Source of the DNA: Cryptomeria japonica
Lineage: Eukaryota > Streptophyta > Pinopsida > Cupressales > Cupressaceae
NCBI RefSeq assembly: GCF_030272615.1
Contig: NC_081415.1
Coordinates: 374,995,392 to 375,059,391 of the forward strand
Direction: 5' to 3'
Length of the DNA stretch: 64,000 nucleotides
Shown here: in pieces, positions 48,164-59,739 of the stretch
How the letters are laid out: the number at the start of each line of letters is the position of its first letter
Numbering within the stretch: position 1 is the stretch's first letter
The notes under the pieces: model-generated
What the model was told of the DNA's origin: nothing
Seen by the model: the letters and a program-made list of their open reading frames with translations, nothing else
The model's database searches: none
Translations under genes and position numbers: made by a program

Positions 48164-49121
48164 GGACTTGTTGTGACGTTTTCACACATCGCCCCATTGC
48201 AAATGGAGACCCCCTACTTTTTAGGCCCTTCTGGTCTTTTGGCTTTGTTTTTTGGGTCTTTTCGCAACACTCTTGTCAGTCTCTCTGCTTTGCAAGTGTT
48301 TGGGGTCCTATTGATTAAATCTGCTTTTTGTTTTTAGCGAATTTGGTGAAGTCTAGGGCTCGTTTCATCAATTTTAGGGTTCCTGCCTTTAGTCCTAGAT
48401 TTTAGGGGTTTTTGTTAGGATTTTGGAAAAATTGAACTTAGAACTAGAATTAGGACCCTTCAAGGAACCTCCCAGTAAAATTTGAGCTAATTCTGAGCAC
48501 TCACTATATTTATTAAGTCTATTTTTAGTAAGATTCACTACCTCCCAGATTGGTCTAATTTTACCAAAAATCAAACTTTCTATTTTTAGTAATTTCTATT
48601 TTAGTAAGTTTCTATTTTTAGTATGTGCTTTTCTGATCTATTTTGGCCAAACCTTGACATTTTGAAACACTTACTATTGGGGAAAATATATTTTTGGCAG
48701 GATCTTCATAGGAAAACACTGAAAGCTGAATATCTCTGAAGATGCTGAAGACTGAATGTTCTTGAAGACCATTTCTAAATCCGGAAGAGTTAGAAGGCAG
48801 ACAAGTTGGATAAAAAAAATGGTTAAGTTTGGAACTCCTATTCCAAAAGAGGAAAGCATCCAAAATCATCCAAGTCTGGAAATTCACATCAATCCACCAA
48901 TGTCATCATGATCCGAAAATGGCCTGAAATTTGACTAAGTCAGAAAATTTGAAAGATCTTCCAAAATCAAGAATTTGCATTATTATTCCTAGGGAGCTGA
49001 AACCACTCTCAAACATCTTGACTTCAATTATAAGAAAGGAAAAATACATATTGAAGATGCCACTTATACATAAATGTTATCTTTCATATATATACATGTC
49101 CTGAATTGGAAGAAAACATCA

Positions 49122-49612
49122 AATTCCTCCTTCATGGCCCAAATCTACCCAAGCACTCAGTAGGGCACCAAAACAGAGGTCTCATGGAGGATTCACAAAT
49201 TGATGAATTCCTCCTCCATAGCAAAATTCCGCCCCAGGCCAAGGACAGGCACCAAAATGGATGTCTCATGGAGGATTCACAAATTGACAAAATTCCTCCT
49301 CCAGTGCAAAATTTTGCCCAACACTTAGGCAGGGCACTGAAGTAAAGAGGTCAAGGAGGGAAGAAAAAGTTGTGAATTCCTTCCTCAAGTGAAATAGCGC
49401 CCAATCCATGATCAAGGCGCCAAACAAGAGAGATGAAGGAAAATGAAAAGACAATGAAAATCCATGACCCAAGCAAATTAGCGCCCAAGCACAAGATGGG
49501 GCACCAAATTCATGAAGGCATGCTCAAACTCATGAATTCCTCCTCCATGGAGAATTTTCACCCAAGGGTTCATTAAGGCACCAAAACACACAAGGCGTGG
49601 AAGATGGAGAAA
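49122..49612 (+). repeat. About 84-bp tandem modules inside LTR D
   Basis: Units start with AATTCCTCCTCC-like sequence at 49122, 49206, 49291, 49375, about 49457 and 49535, each followed by a GCAAAATTCCGCCC-like and a GGCACCAAA-like block. Spacing is 84, 85, 84, 82 and 78. Weaker copies continue to about 49920. Confidence 0.75.
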
Positions 49613-50666
49613 ATTCAAGATTCCAGGGAATGGAGGGATCAATGCCTTGGCCAAGGAAAGGATGTTGAAATGGCTAAGTCAGAAAAAAAAAATCAAGGAT
49701 GAAATGATGAATTCCACCATGAAGAGTGAATTCCACGCCTAAGTTGGAAAACTGAAAATTTTTCTGAGCCACGCGAAAATCCAGGTATCAAGGAAGGACA
49801 TGGGAAGGATGAATTTCCTCTATCGAAGTCAAAATTCTAGGCTCAGTTAGGAAGTTGAAAATTTTTTAAGGCATGGAAATAATGAAATTCCTTCACCAAG
49901 CTGAATTCCACGTTCCATGCCTAAGTTTGAAAGTCCGAGATGGAAATTTCCAAGGCAAAGGAGAATTTTGAGGGTCAAGGAGGAATGGAAATGCAGGAAA
50001 TCCCCTCGAGAATAATTTTGAATTTTTTTATTTTTTGACACCAAATGACATCCAAATTTCAAAAATTTTACAGATTTGGATTAATAGGAGAATTCTCTCC
50101 CTCCTGGACATGGAGCCCTAATTTGGAAATTTTCCTAAAAAATAGGAGATGGTGAAAATTGATGGAAAACCTTCTTCAAGCAAGGAAAGTTGAGGACACT
50201 TCAAGAAAATTCTTCCTGAATGGAATTTTCCCTCTCCAACAATTCCAGATATGCAGGAGCGGATATACGATGGTGGGGTCCACTTGCATGGTGAGGATCT
50301 ATTGAACAAGTGGCAATAGAGTGGCACATTCATTACCAGAATATTTGACCAAATGGCAACCTAGTCATTGCATGTTGAATTTATGGCAGATTCCTTTTGC
50401 ATGCAGCCGCCACATGCGGAAATGATGGAGCATTTATGACATAATGGGGTGATTTTTGCATGGATAAATATTCAACGTATGTTGGGCGAATTTGAGGGAG
50501 GTGGTGCATTTAATGGGTAATGGATGCTATTTTGGGTACTTTTGAATTAATTGTATATGGGCATGATGGGTTATTAATTGGAGATTCCCACCTTGTTGCA
50601 TCTTGAGTGGAGAATCTTTTAGGGAAAACCCTAATTAGGGTTTGCATGTAATCATGGCTTGAGGCT

Positions 50667-50674
50667 TATATAAA
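50667..50674 (+). promoter_or_regulatory. TATA box of LTR D
   Basis: TATATAAA within GGCTTATATAAAGGGG, about 840 bases before the LTR end; the long downstream part would be R-U5. Confidence 0.6.
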
Positions 50675-51511
50675 GGGGTTACCCCCTCATTTGTAAGAGG
50701 AGGGAGATTTGTATGAAATTGTTGCGATAATTTTTTGAGATAATAACAGTGAAACATTGTTCTCTAATGGTGTCTACTTAAGTAAATTATTTCAAAACTT
50801 GCATGGTTTCACCTTCCTCACTTAGAGTAAAATTTTATTTTATCAGTTGTTAGATAAAGTACTTTGGTTTTAATGGAGAATGTAATGGTGTCTAATGAAT
50901 TTCCATGGTTCATACTTTTTGCATCTTGTTGATTGTGAGTTGCAGTGTAAAGTTAGCCTGAGCAATTAAACTTGTGCTAAGTTCGGTTGTGGACAGTCAT
51001 TTGGATTGTGTCATTTTGGGTATTCAAATGCACTTTCTCGATTTGAAAATCCTTCAACATCCTTAGAAGATTGCATCGGTTCTTGTGGAGTTGTAGTTAA
51101 ACTTGGCGAAGCAAAGTTTGGTTTACTTGGAATTTGTCCACCAAAGCATTAATTGTTGATATCACTGTCCTTAGGAGTAGATTTTGATCCTTCTAAACCC
51201 TTTCCCTTTTACTTTTAGTTCATTTCAGTCCGTTCGAAGCAACAACATCGTAGAATTGCCATATCCGATGATGGAGTTCCAACCACAACAAACAAGTGAA
51301 AGAATGATGCAAACGTAATGCCCCTTGGATTACCAGCAATCACATCAGCCAACTGAGTCATGTCTGTAGCATAAAGGAACCTTGGAGTTGATTGTTTGAA
51401 CTTCTTTCAATCTTAGCATACAATCACACTTTGATCAAGAAAGAGTGAAGTGACTGTTAGGCAACTTTATTTTGTGTTCAACGCTGTCATAAAAAACACG
51501 TCAACAGGACT

Positions 51512-52690
51512 AGTTATGGTGGACATAAGTAAGTGGTTGGACTATTTCATTCAAGATGAGATGTTGTTTAGAGGAGTTTAGTTGTGTATGCCTACAAGTT
51601 CTATGAGAGAAAGTCTGATAAAGGAGAAGCACAGTGGAGGATTAGTCGGACACTTTGGTGTTGATAAGATAGTAGAATTGGTGAGTGAGAATTACTTTTG
51701 GCCTTAGATTCATAAGGATGTCAGGAAATTTTTTGTAGAGTTGCAGGATTTGTCAACTTGCAAAAGGTAGTAGTCAGAATGTTGGATTGTATAAACCTTT
51801 GATAGCTCTGGAGAGACCTTAGGAGGACATGAGCATGGCTTTTATACTTGTCTTGCCTAAAACACAAAGAGGACATGATTCTATATTTGTAGTGGTGGAT
51901 AGATTCTTGAAGATGGCACATTTCATACCTTGTAAGAAGACAACAGATGCAATACATGTTGCTAACTTATTTTTCAAAGAAGTGGTGAGATTGCATGGAT
52001 TACCTAAAAGCATAGTTTCTAACAAAGATACTAAGTTTGTTGGATAATTTTAGAGAACACTTTGGAAGAAGATGAAGACAGATTTGAAGTTCAGCTCTAC
52101 TTTTCACCCACAAATTGATGGACAGACAGAGGTAGTGAATAGGAGTTTGGGAAATTTACTGAGATGCTTAGAGGGAGAGAAAACAGGAAATTGGGATTTG
52201 ATTCTTGCATAAGCAGAATTTGCCTATAATAATTCGGTGAATAGGAGTACTCGAAGAACACCTTTTGAGATTGTTACCAGAGAAAACCCTAGAGGAATAT
52301 TAGAATTAAGAGACATCAGTACTAAAGATAAAAGGAGTTCGGAAGTAGAAGAATTTGTAGAGCATATGAAGATAGTGCATACTTAGGTCAAACAACATTT
52401 GGATGACATGAACAACAAGTATAAGGAGAAAGCGAATGAAAAGAGGAGACATAAGGAATTTGAAGTTGGAGATGAAGTGATGGTGTATCTAAGAAAAGAA
52501 ATATTTATAGTTGGAACCTATAATAAGTTGAAGATGAGGAATTTTGGACCTTCTAAAATCTTGGGAAATTCAATTACAGAAATGCATATGAAGTGGAGTT
52601 ACCCGACACACTGGAAATTTCACCTATATTCAACATTGCAGATTTACATTAGTATCACGAGACAAAATTTAGTGAGGATAGTGTAGCAGA
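51512..52690 (+). pseudogene. Integrase of chromovirus B
   Basis: Zinc-binding part GGLVGHFGVDKIVELVSENY with downstream Cys residues in a shifted frame. Core: [11 protein letters not shown] (first Asp), [24 protein letters not shown] (second Asp), QIDGQTEVVNRSLGNLLRC (Glu). C-terminal: FEVGDEVMVYLRKE. Several stops, for example at 52045 and 52384. Confidence 0.9.
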
Positions 52691-52691
52691 A

Positions 52692-52886
52692 TTGGATAAG
52701 CAGATACCTCAGTGGATACTAGATTACATTGAAGACATTTTGGACAGTAGGATTGGACATAGCACTGAGAGCAACCAATATAGAGAATACCTTGTGAAGT
52801 GGAAGGGCAGACCAGTTGAAGATTCATCATGGATTTCTTACAAAAAGGTAGACCGAATTGGTTTTCCTCTGACCCCAACAAAGTGA
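52692..52886 (+). pseudogene. Chromodomain at the end of chromovirus B Pol
   Basis: Reading WILDYIEDILDSRIGH then YREYLVKWKGRPVEDSSWI fits a chromodomain, the histone-binding module that targets chromovirus integration into heterochromatin. It follows integrase with one stop between and ends 32 bases before the 3' LTR. This assigns element B to the chromoviruses. Confidence 0.88.
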
Positions 52887-52918
52887 GGGACTCACTTTTT
52901 TAAACAACCCCAGATGTC

Positions 52919-53724
52919 TGATGCAAGAGCATCCCTGGTTCATGGTAATCTTGCATCAACCAAAAATATTTTCTTTCAGTTTGTTCCTATTTTGCAGTTT
53001 CAACATTTCATTCTGCATTTCTTTGCATTTTCTCACTGGATCTTGTGGAGCTAGATTCATATTGTGGACATTTTCATTTGCCTTATCCTAAGTCCACAGG
53101 ATGTTTGGGTCTTTTTCCAACAAGTTATTGCTTCCAGAATCCAAGACAGTTTCCTGGCTTAGAACATTGGAACTGCTTGGACCTAGTTTGGCTATTAGTG
53201 AATCTTGCGGATCAATTTCATAGCTTACGGAGCTTCAATTCATTATTTCTAATGTTCCTTGGCAAGTAGTTGACCTTCCCTTAGGCCCGCATTTCATCCT
53301 ATGGATTTTTTGGATGGATCTCTTTAGCAGAGGCTGATCTTGTTGTTTTTCACGTTTCGTCTTGTTCATCATCAATTGTTTCACCTTGGGTCGATACGGA
53401 TCACCCTTAATCAAATAAATCAATGTAAGTAATCATTTAGAATGAAGTTTTAGAAGATATGAGATAGATCCCAAAAATAGGAGTTCCAAAGTTGGCTCGC
53501 ATTCTTGCTGGAGTCGAAAGTTGCATAACACACATGTTTTGTACTTAGGCATGTGAGCCGAATCTATGAGCCCAAATGTGGCTGGAAGATTGTAAATGAT
53601 TTTCATGATATAATTCAGTCAATTATGCATTGCCTACATCACATTGTATTGCTTATGTTGTGTTTACTCTTGTTGCATGGTCCGGGTTGTTTTCTTTGAG
53701 GACTCTCCCACTGTGACTCCACCA
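52919..53724 (+). repeat. 3' LTR of element B
   Basis: 806 bp, TGATGCAAGAGC to CTCCACCA, the partner of 26379-27184. Confidence 0.92.
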
Positions 53725-54430
53725 CCACTTAAGATAACTACCTAGGTTAACCACTTAAAATAACTACCTCTTTGAAGACAAGTTAGGATTAACCTAAATT
53801 TTACAAAAATAAAGCTCAAATTATAACTTTTAGCTACAATAAGTGACATAAATCACTTTTACAAATCAGGATTTGAAACTTGTAGCTTCGATGAAAAAAC
53901 AAGCAATTAATTATGCTAAGGTACTTATTCATCTTCATCCACTTCATTTGTACTTTTAATCATCTCACCATCTAGCCTTTTGAGGATATGAAACATATAG
54001 GTGTCCATTCAAAGGAGAAGACAACTTTGAGTCTCCCCATACTAATGAAAAGGATTGAGCATTACAAAATGCCCATAGTTCACAATCAACACAATTTTAT
54101 TCCATGAACAAGAAATAATGTCTCTTTGAAGCATCCTTTTGAACAATTCATGATGCCATGTCCAAGTTTGTCATGCTATACACATGTAAAACAATGCCTC
54201 TCCTCTACTTTGTAGGCTTGTGTGTCAATGTTAGTTGTTAGGAAATATTTAGAACTAACATCTTTCAAAGGTGACTTGAGAATTTTTAACAAATTCTATC
54301 AGCAATGTTTAATTCTTTGTTCTCGCTCCTCTTCGATGTTATGGGATGCGTTGGCAAATTAACTTCAACAATCTAGGAGGGGTTCCCATCTTGTTGATGA
54401 TGACCAATATGTCACCTTGAAACCTTTCCT
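53725..54430. other. Flank right of element B
   Basis: Starts with the same GATAACTACCTA motifs as the left flank. No ORF or repeat recognised until the PPR pseudogene. Confidence 0.35.
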
Positions 54431-54439
54431 TAGCCTTGT

Positions 54440-55040
54440 CCATACTTACATTCTGCAAGCATTCCATGAGACCACATTTATTTAAGAATTTCTATTAAAA
54501 TTGTCCACGTGCTTTGTTTTTCTCTTTCACATTTTGCATACACATCAACTAAGGCATATAGTGACATCTCTTGAGGTTTTTTGTCAAATCATTCAATGCC
54601 CATATTTATGCTTCCACAACTCACATGCAGAGCTTGCCAAATTGTTTTGCTTAAGGGTTGCCATAGTGTATTCAACAAAAAAGCTTAGCAAAGTTTTTGT
54701 AATCATTGTGTTTTAATATTCCATGTAGGTCGTGCATGGAGAAAGAGTTGGCTTTACACTAATAGATTACATTTGCCTTAAAGTTTCTAAATCTTTTTCA
54801 ACAATTCCATTTTCTATGAATCTTGAAATCACTGCATACCATGAGACAAAATCATCTTGGGCATTCTATTAATTTGCATACATATTTTCCTTGGTTGTTG
54901 TAATCACAACTCTAGATAAAAATATCCCAAATATTATATCTTGATGGACATCCATACACTATTCCAATGCTTTCATCTTTGTGTTCTCACGCACTGAAGG
55001 GTTGACAAAACGTATAAGATTTGGCTTTGCACTTGCTAAA
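54440..55040 (-). pseudogene. Decayed pentatricopeptide repeat (PPR) gene fragment
   Basis: Across three frames the minus strand shows the order of PLS-type PPR repeats: a KPN segment near 55025, KMKALE-stop-CMDVHQDI near 54960 (the ALEQG..VH block), ENMYAN near 54890, FVSWYAVISRFIENG near 54850, SVKPTLSPC near 54755, YALVDVYAKC at 54531-54560 and VVSWNA near 54460. YAKC to VSWNA spacing (about 22 residues) fits the family. PPR proteins bind organellar RNA. Frameshifts and stops everywhere; truncated on the right by LTR I. Confidence 0.65.
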
Positions 55041-55857
55041 AATTCATAGGTGTGGGACTTAATGCAGTCTATGAAGCGACCTCTAAGATTTTAGAAGCCA
55101 ACTTTTCATAATTCAAAGGACATATAAAGGGAAAGGAACAATTCAAAATGCCCAATGCCTGAACATCATCTTAATGATTCACTAGCTTATGATGAAATGC
55201 AAAGCTTTTACAAGACTTTTATCTTTAGGATATTAGACATCTAGGATTTATTTATTCTAAGAAATAGGCACAATACATTAGAAACTTTTTTCTTCTTTCT
55301 CTTTTTAACCTTTTATAATCTTCCTTCCGCCTCCCAACATCCTTAATAGTTATGGAGAATATCTTTTGGTGACAAAATCATGATGATGAAGATAACCGCT
55401 CTTGTGCTAGAGAATTTTATATTGTTAATTTTCCCTTGATTAGTGGCATAAAAACCATTTGTATCTTCATCTCCTTTTTTCATAACTCGAGGAATAAAAC
55501 ACCTCATTCTATTAGCATGATCATTCCTTTTTCTATTTTGGTCCAATTGCCCATGTGTGAATGACTTTTGCCAACTAAATTCACTGCCTTTTACATAATC
55601 ATTGCATGATGCTTGATCTTTAGGTCGTATTTATCGATTACCCAAATGAGGTGGGGCACACAGGGGCATTCGTTAGAAGGGAAAAAATATTTTTAGAACC
55701 TTTTCTTGGTGACTATTGAGCACTCTGAGGTGTTGGCATGTGGCATGTTGGTGGACCTTCTTCCATTGTATTCCATCCATCATCTATAGTTGCACGCAAT
55801 GTCAAAATGTGGCTTCTTTGTCGGAAACCTTCTCAATTCAAAAAATATTTTCTCTAA

Positions 55858-56955
55858 ATATTATCTGAAGAAGGATCTATGACTAATTGCAGAAAAATGC
55901 TAACATTACAATGCTTAACAAATTGAAATTAGCATGTACATAAATGTTTAATTACAAATAAATTGAAGTGATGAAATAGAAAAATTAGAGAGGAAGAGAA
56001 AGGAGACACAAACAACGGGATTTGATTACGGAGTTCGCCACAAGGTGACTACGTCTTCGGGTCTGCCCAACTGGGTGAGATCGATCCAATTATGCTCCAA
56101 AAATGAGTTTATAAAGAGTTACAAAGTCATTCCTATCCGTACAACGCCACTTTTCGAAGTGCAAGAGTGAAGTACCAAACTCCACAATAGCTTCCTCTCA
56201 CTTCACCAAAATATTATCTCCCCAGATGATAATGAATTATAAAATTCTTTCTCTAACAAGTACAACAAGCTTGATTTCAAGCTCCCAATGCACAGAGATG
56301 AACAATTCACTATCAATCTCTCCAAAAGAAATTCCCTCACACTTCTCTCACAATTCTCCAATCTTCCATGTCCATCATTGCAAAAATCACCCCCTTTAAA
56401 TACTATTTTATATTCTAAAATGGGGTTAACAATAATATTTTCATATCCCCCAATTTTAAACTATGTCTCTAAAAAAAAACCCTTAAAAAAAACATATAAT
56501 CTTTCAAAAATCCCAACCCATTTAAATACATGGCTCCTATAATTCAAGCCTTAACAATATATTTATTGGGATGGTTTAAATTTATTAATAGTCAGGTTTG
56601 TTTAATGTAGTTTAATGTATATATTGGGGGGCTCGAATGCCTCATATGTTGATAAAAAAACAAACTGTCACCATAAATGCGGAAGTATCCGCTTGCATAG
56701 TGGTGGAGAGGAAAATGTGGGAGATGTGGATCGGCGGTTCAAACCACCCAACTTCCCCATATCTGGAAACATTTCACTTTAAATAAAACCTGTACCAGAT
56801 ATTAACCAACAGAAATCACGTGGAAGGATGGTTAAGAGGGATAAGAGGTTGTGGGTTCTAATCCCATAACACTATTGTGGTAATGCCGAAACTGTTGCAA
56901 CATTATGAGTATCAGTTTTTTTGGGTGAAAAAACTTATCCACCCAGATCAAAAGA
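55858..56955. mobile_element. Unclassified insertion in LTR I
   Basis: This block is absent from the right LTR copy. A motif near 56030 (ACGGAGTTCGCCACAAGG, followed by CTACGTC) resembles a segment common in copia-type plant LTRs. The right part is SINE-like. Ends and TSD are not certain. Confidence 0.45.
56680..56955 (+). mobile_element. tRNA-derived SINE-like sequence, dimeric
   Basis: Two sets of Pol III promoter-like boxes: A-like TTGCATAGTGGTGG (56693-56706) with B-like GGTTCAAACC (56736-56745), and A-like GGATGGTTAAGAGG (56826-56839) with B-like GGGTTCTAATCCC (56853-56865). The first spacing is right for a tRNA promoter, the second is short. A TGGGTG...CACCCA hairpin lies near the right end. 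No full tRNA fold. Confidence 0.45.
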
Positions 56956-57071
56956 TGCGTGGGGCAAAGAGAACCTTTGATAATATTAGTCGAGAAACCA
57001 ACTGTTGTAGGTGAAGGCTGCAGTTCTAGCGACTCACATGGGGACTCTTGCTTGCAAAAGTGATGTCAACA

Positions 57072-58259
57072 GACTCTTCTTCACATGTTTGCGTGATTTT
57101 CTTCATATTACATCTTAACAACAAACTAGGTGAGCATGCCTCCTTTTGAAAGTTCTTTTTTCACATCATTGCACCTTCAATCCTCATGTAATCGTCTAAA
57201 ATTTGAATGTCATAAGATGATTGTTAAAAGTGTCAAACAAGACAAACCTTTCTTTGCCATAAAATAGACCACTTCATGATATGAGATTCCCCTAACGGAC
57301 TGTAGTTTAGACCAAGACTAAAAGAGTGGCTTTGAAAACAAATCCATATCGATCAAGAATGATTACACAATAAAGAAGCATGCAAAACATTAATAGAAAG
57401 ATAAATTCACCAAGGAGAGAAGGAAAAAAAATTAGAATTAAATACTATATTTTTCACATTATATTTTAGAGATTCTATTTGAGTCTCTGATTTTATAATA
57501 AAAAAAAGTTGTATATTTAGAATGCAGCCTTATTTAGATTGAAGATCCAAGAATTGAAATGTGTGTGCATTGTGATTGTTTTCCTTAGAATAAGAAAAAA
57601 TGTACGTCCTTGGGTTAAGCTATGTAGTTGAGTCTAACCTCCCATAGTCGACTAGATAGAGCCTTGCAACAAGACAAGTGTCCATAACCCTAACAAGGTT
57701 ATCACTTTGGTTTTTGCAAGACATAGCTCCACTATTAGACATGCGTCTATAGCCCTATTGTAGTTATCAGTTACACATGATTGATTGTTTTTTATAAGTA
57801 ACATTCCTTTTATTTCTTTTTTTCTTTTGACAATGAAGTCATATCACCAGGTTGGCATCCAGAGTGGTAGCAAGAGTGACCTTAAGATTTTTCACTTAAA
57901 CCGAGAACTTGCATGTTCGCCATCTCATTCTTGCGGGAAGTATTTAAGATGTGAATTTATTATTAAAACTATGAAAACTCCACCTATAAATGAGAAGACA
58001 TTCTAAAGTATGCAATCCTTCTAATTGTTAAATCAAGAGTATTAACAAAATCCAAAGAAATCTTATACCATAAAAGATGATTTTAAATGCATTAATTTTT
58101 ACCCTACCCTAGATATACGATCCTTTTGTGGTATCCTTATTGTCATGAGAAAGCATGCTTGCATTTAACGTTTACTAACTGTACGCACCTTCGAATTGCT
58201 GCTAATTTCTAATTCCCCTTTGGGAGTGATTTACTACCTCTAGCTTTAACCCGTGTACG
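57072..58259. other. Non-coding internal part of element I
   Basis: AT-rich, no supportable ORF. Two loosely related segments with ATAACCCTAACAAGGTTATCA / ATAGCCCTATTGTAGTTATCA occur near 57685 and 57750. In the minus-strand element this is the 3' untranslated side. Confidence 0.4.
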
Positions 58260-58266
58260 TATCACG

Positions 58267-58296
58267 CACGTGAGAAGGTATTGGCTGGCTATAAAA
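58267..58296 (+). promoter_or_regulatory. G-box and TATA box upstream of ORF M
   Basis: CACGTG core at 58267-58272 and TATAAAA at 58290-58296 (GGCTATAAAAACC), about 95 bases before the ATG of ORF M. The arrangement is that of an ordinary plant promoter on the plus strand, antisense to element I. Confidence 0.5.
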
Positions 58297-58389
58297 ACCA
58301 ACAATTCTAGCTTAAAAGACATTCTAAATTAAGCAAGATTAAGGAAAGTTTGTAGAGGGATTAGAGCTAAGTATTCAAGTTGAGATAGT

Positions 58390-59062
58390 ATGGATACCCC
58401 CATTAGGTTGACAGCTAACAAGGCTCAACATGAATTTTTAGGCCTTATTACAGACAGGAGGTTAGAGCATCTGCTCAAAACCGATAATGATTTGATCATT
58501 GCAGCTGCAAAATAGGTTCTTGGAGTTGACTTTCTCACTATCAAGGATAGATATTGGATAAAAATTGATATTGTATCATGCTTTTTGGGGTCCTTTCTAG
58601 GTTTGGGTGAATCAAAAATTGATATAGCATTGATGACATCAGGATTATTTGGGATAGAATAGTTAGAGGACATGATCTAATTCTAGAGGTGGCTCAATCG
58701 GGAATTGGCATTCCCATGACCATAGACTTGAAGGCATATATGGAACATGGTGGTGTGGTACCTTGGCATTCATTTATCAGTAACCTTCACACCATGAGCT
58801 TTAGAGAGCACCACAAACACTCTAGACGTGCCTGTGAGTTCCTAATGAAGATCACCTAAGCAGATGTGGCCTTTGACATGGAGTAGATTGAAGAGTTCAA
58901 AGCCTCAAGGTCTATGATGATGAGGGTTGGGACATAGAAGATAGTGATATGCAGAGGGAGGAGGAGCTCTTGGTATTTGATGTAAAACAAGGAGATGACT
59001 CCTCAGATTGTACTAAACTTTACTTGTGTTGCACCCTTTTAATCCTTTTCTTCTTATTATGA
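58390..59062 (+). pseudogene. ORF M: antisense gene-like unit inside element I
   Basis: ATG at 58390 opens MDTPIRLTANKAQHEFLGL; after a TAG at 58513 it goes on as VLGVDFLTIKDRYWIKIDIV to 58660. A frame change leads to GHDLILEVAQSGIGIPMTID, GGVVPWHSFISNLHTMSF and HSRRACEFLMKIT; a second change near 58914 gives an acidic end (VYDDEGWDIEDSDMQREEEL), stop at 59060. About 220 codons in total. No family recognised. It could be a captured host gene or a retroelement extra ORF. Confidence 0.5.
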
Positions 59063-59112
59063 GTTGTACATAAAACAACTTTTGCTTAAAATATTTTGAA
59101 TGTGAAACATAA

Positions 59113-59138
59113 ATATATATATATATATATATATATAT
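59113..59138. repeat. Short AT microsatellite
   Basis: Run of alternating A and T just after ORF M. Confidence 0.9.
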
Positions 59139-59739
59139 TAAATGTCTATCTATGATGATGAATATATGCATATAGCTTTTATTGAAAGTTGTGTTCATTT
59201 TCTACTTCTTTCTGCTAATGCATGCTTTCATAATTTATGTTAGATGTACTGCTTAAAAGATTTGTTAAATTTATAGAAGAACATGAAGAAAATGGGTACC
59301 ACTCTCATCATTAAAAAAAAATCTATAAGCGTAATGATAGTCACCATTCATTGTACATACAACAACCAATGAAGGGAAGAAAGTACTCGATACCAACCTT
59401 GGTTAAATATGATGATTAGCACCATCATAAATCAGGTTTCGGCCTTAGCATATTCACTCTCTTTTTAAAAACGCTACACAAAGATGCAAATAACACATAT
59501 AGCATCTCAAATGATAATCACCTTTTCTCAAAACTAACCATGCGGAAATGAGAAGATACTACACTCACTGCTCACCACCCAATGAACGACAAAAGAAGAT
59601 GTGAACGATGCACTTAGGGAAAATAAGGATTGTACATAACTATATCAAAAAGGAAATAGGAAACATGCAGTAGCACTTCTTGGAAATAAAATTAACACCC
59701 TACCTACCTAAATTTAACCTATAAAAACAACCAAACTAA

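Larger units (their letters stand above)
48169..51506 (+). mobile_element. Solo LTR D, 3.3 kb, inserted in chromovirus B
   Basis: Begins TGTTGTGACG and ends CGTCAACA (TGTTG...CAACA termini), with a perfect TSD GGACT (48164-48168 and 51507-51511). No Gag/Pol sequence, PBS or repeated end inside, so it behaves as a single very long LTR. A TATA box at 50667-50674 (GGCTTATATAAAGGGG) gives plus orientation. The U3 part contains an array of about 84-bp modules. Confidence 0.85.
26379..53724 (+). mobile_element. Element B: chromovirus (Ty3/gypsy), split by elements C and D
   Basis: Two 806-bp LTRs (26379-27184 and 52919-53724), initiator-Met-like PBS, Gag with zinc knuckle, protease, RT, RNase H, integrase and a terminal chromodomain. 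The flanking pentamers CCAAT (26374-26378) and CCACT (53725-53729) look like a TSD with one change. Element C (17.7 kb) interrupts the RNase H; solo LTR D (3.3 kb) interrupts the RNase H to integrase region. Own length without insertions is about 6.3 kb. Many stops and frameshifts: an old copy. Confidence 0.93.
55041..57071 (-). repeat. 3' LTR of element I, truncated and interrupted
   Basis: Homologous to 61046-62524. It lacks the first 45 bases or so, where it meets the PPR fragment, and is interrupted at 55858-56955. The inner end near GTCAACA (57071) is followed by a pyrimidine-rich run that could be the polypurine tract of the minus-strand element. Confidence 0.55.

Noticed and set aside
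49266-50333. Minus-strand ORFs inside LTR D
   Set aside because: They follow the 84-bp modules and AT-rich LTR sequence, differ in frame between modules, and show no conserved protein pattern.
54160-54220. Apparent Cys/His zinc-knuckle reading on the minus strand
   Set aside because: Contains a stop, spacing is wrong for a Gag knuckle, and the adjacent reading is PPR, not Gag.
56690-56865. Candidate tRNA genes
   Set aside because: A- and B-box-like sequences are present but no acceptor stem or anticodon arm can be formed; kept as SINE-like only.
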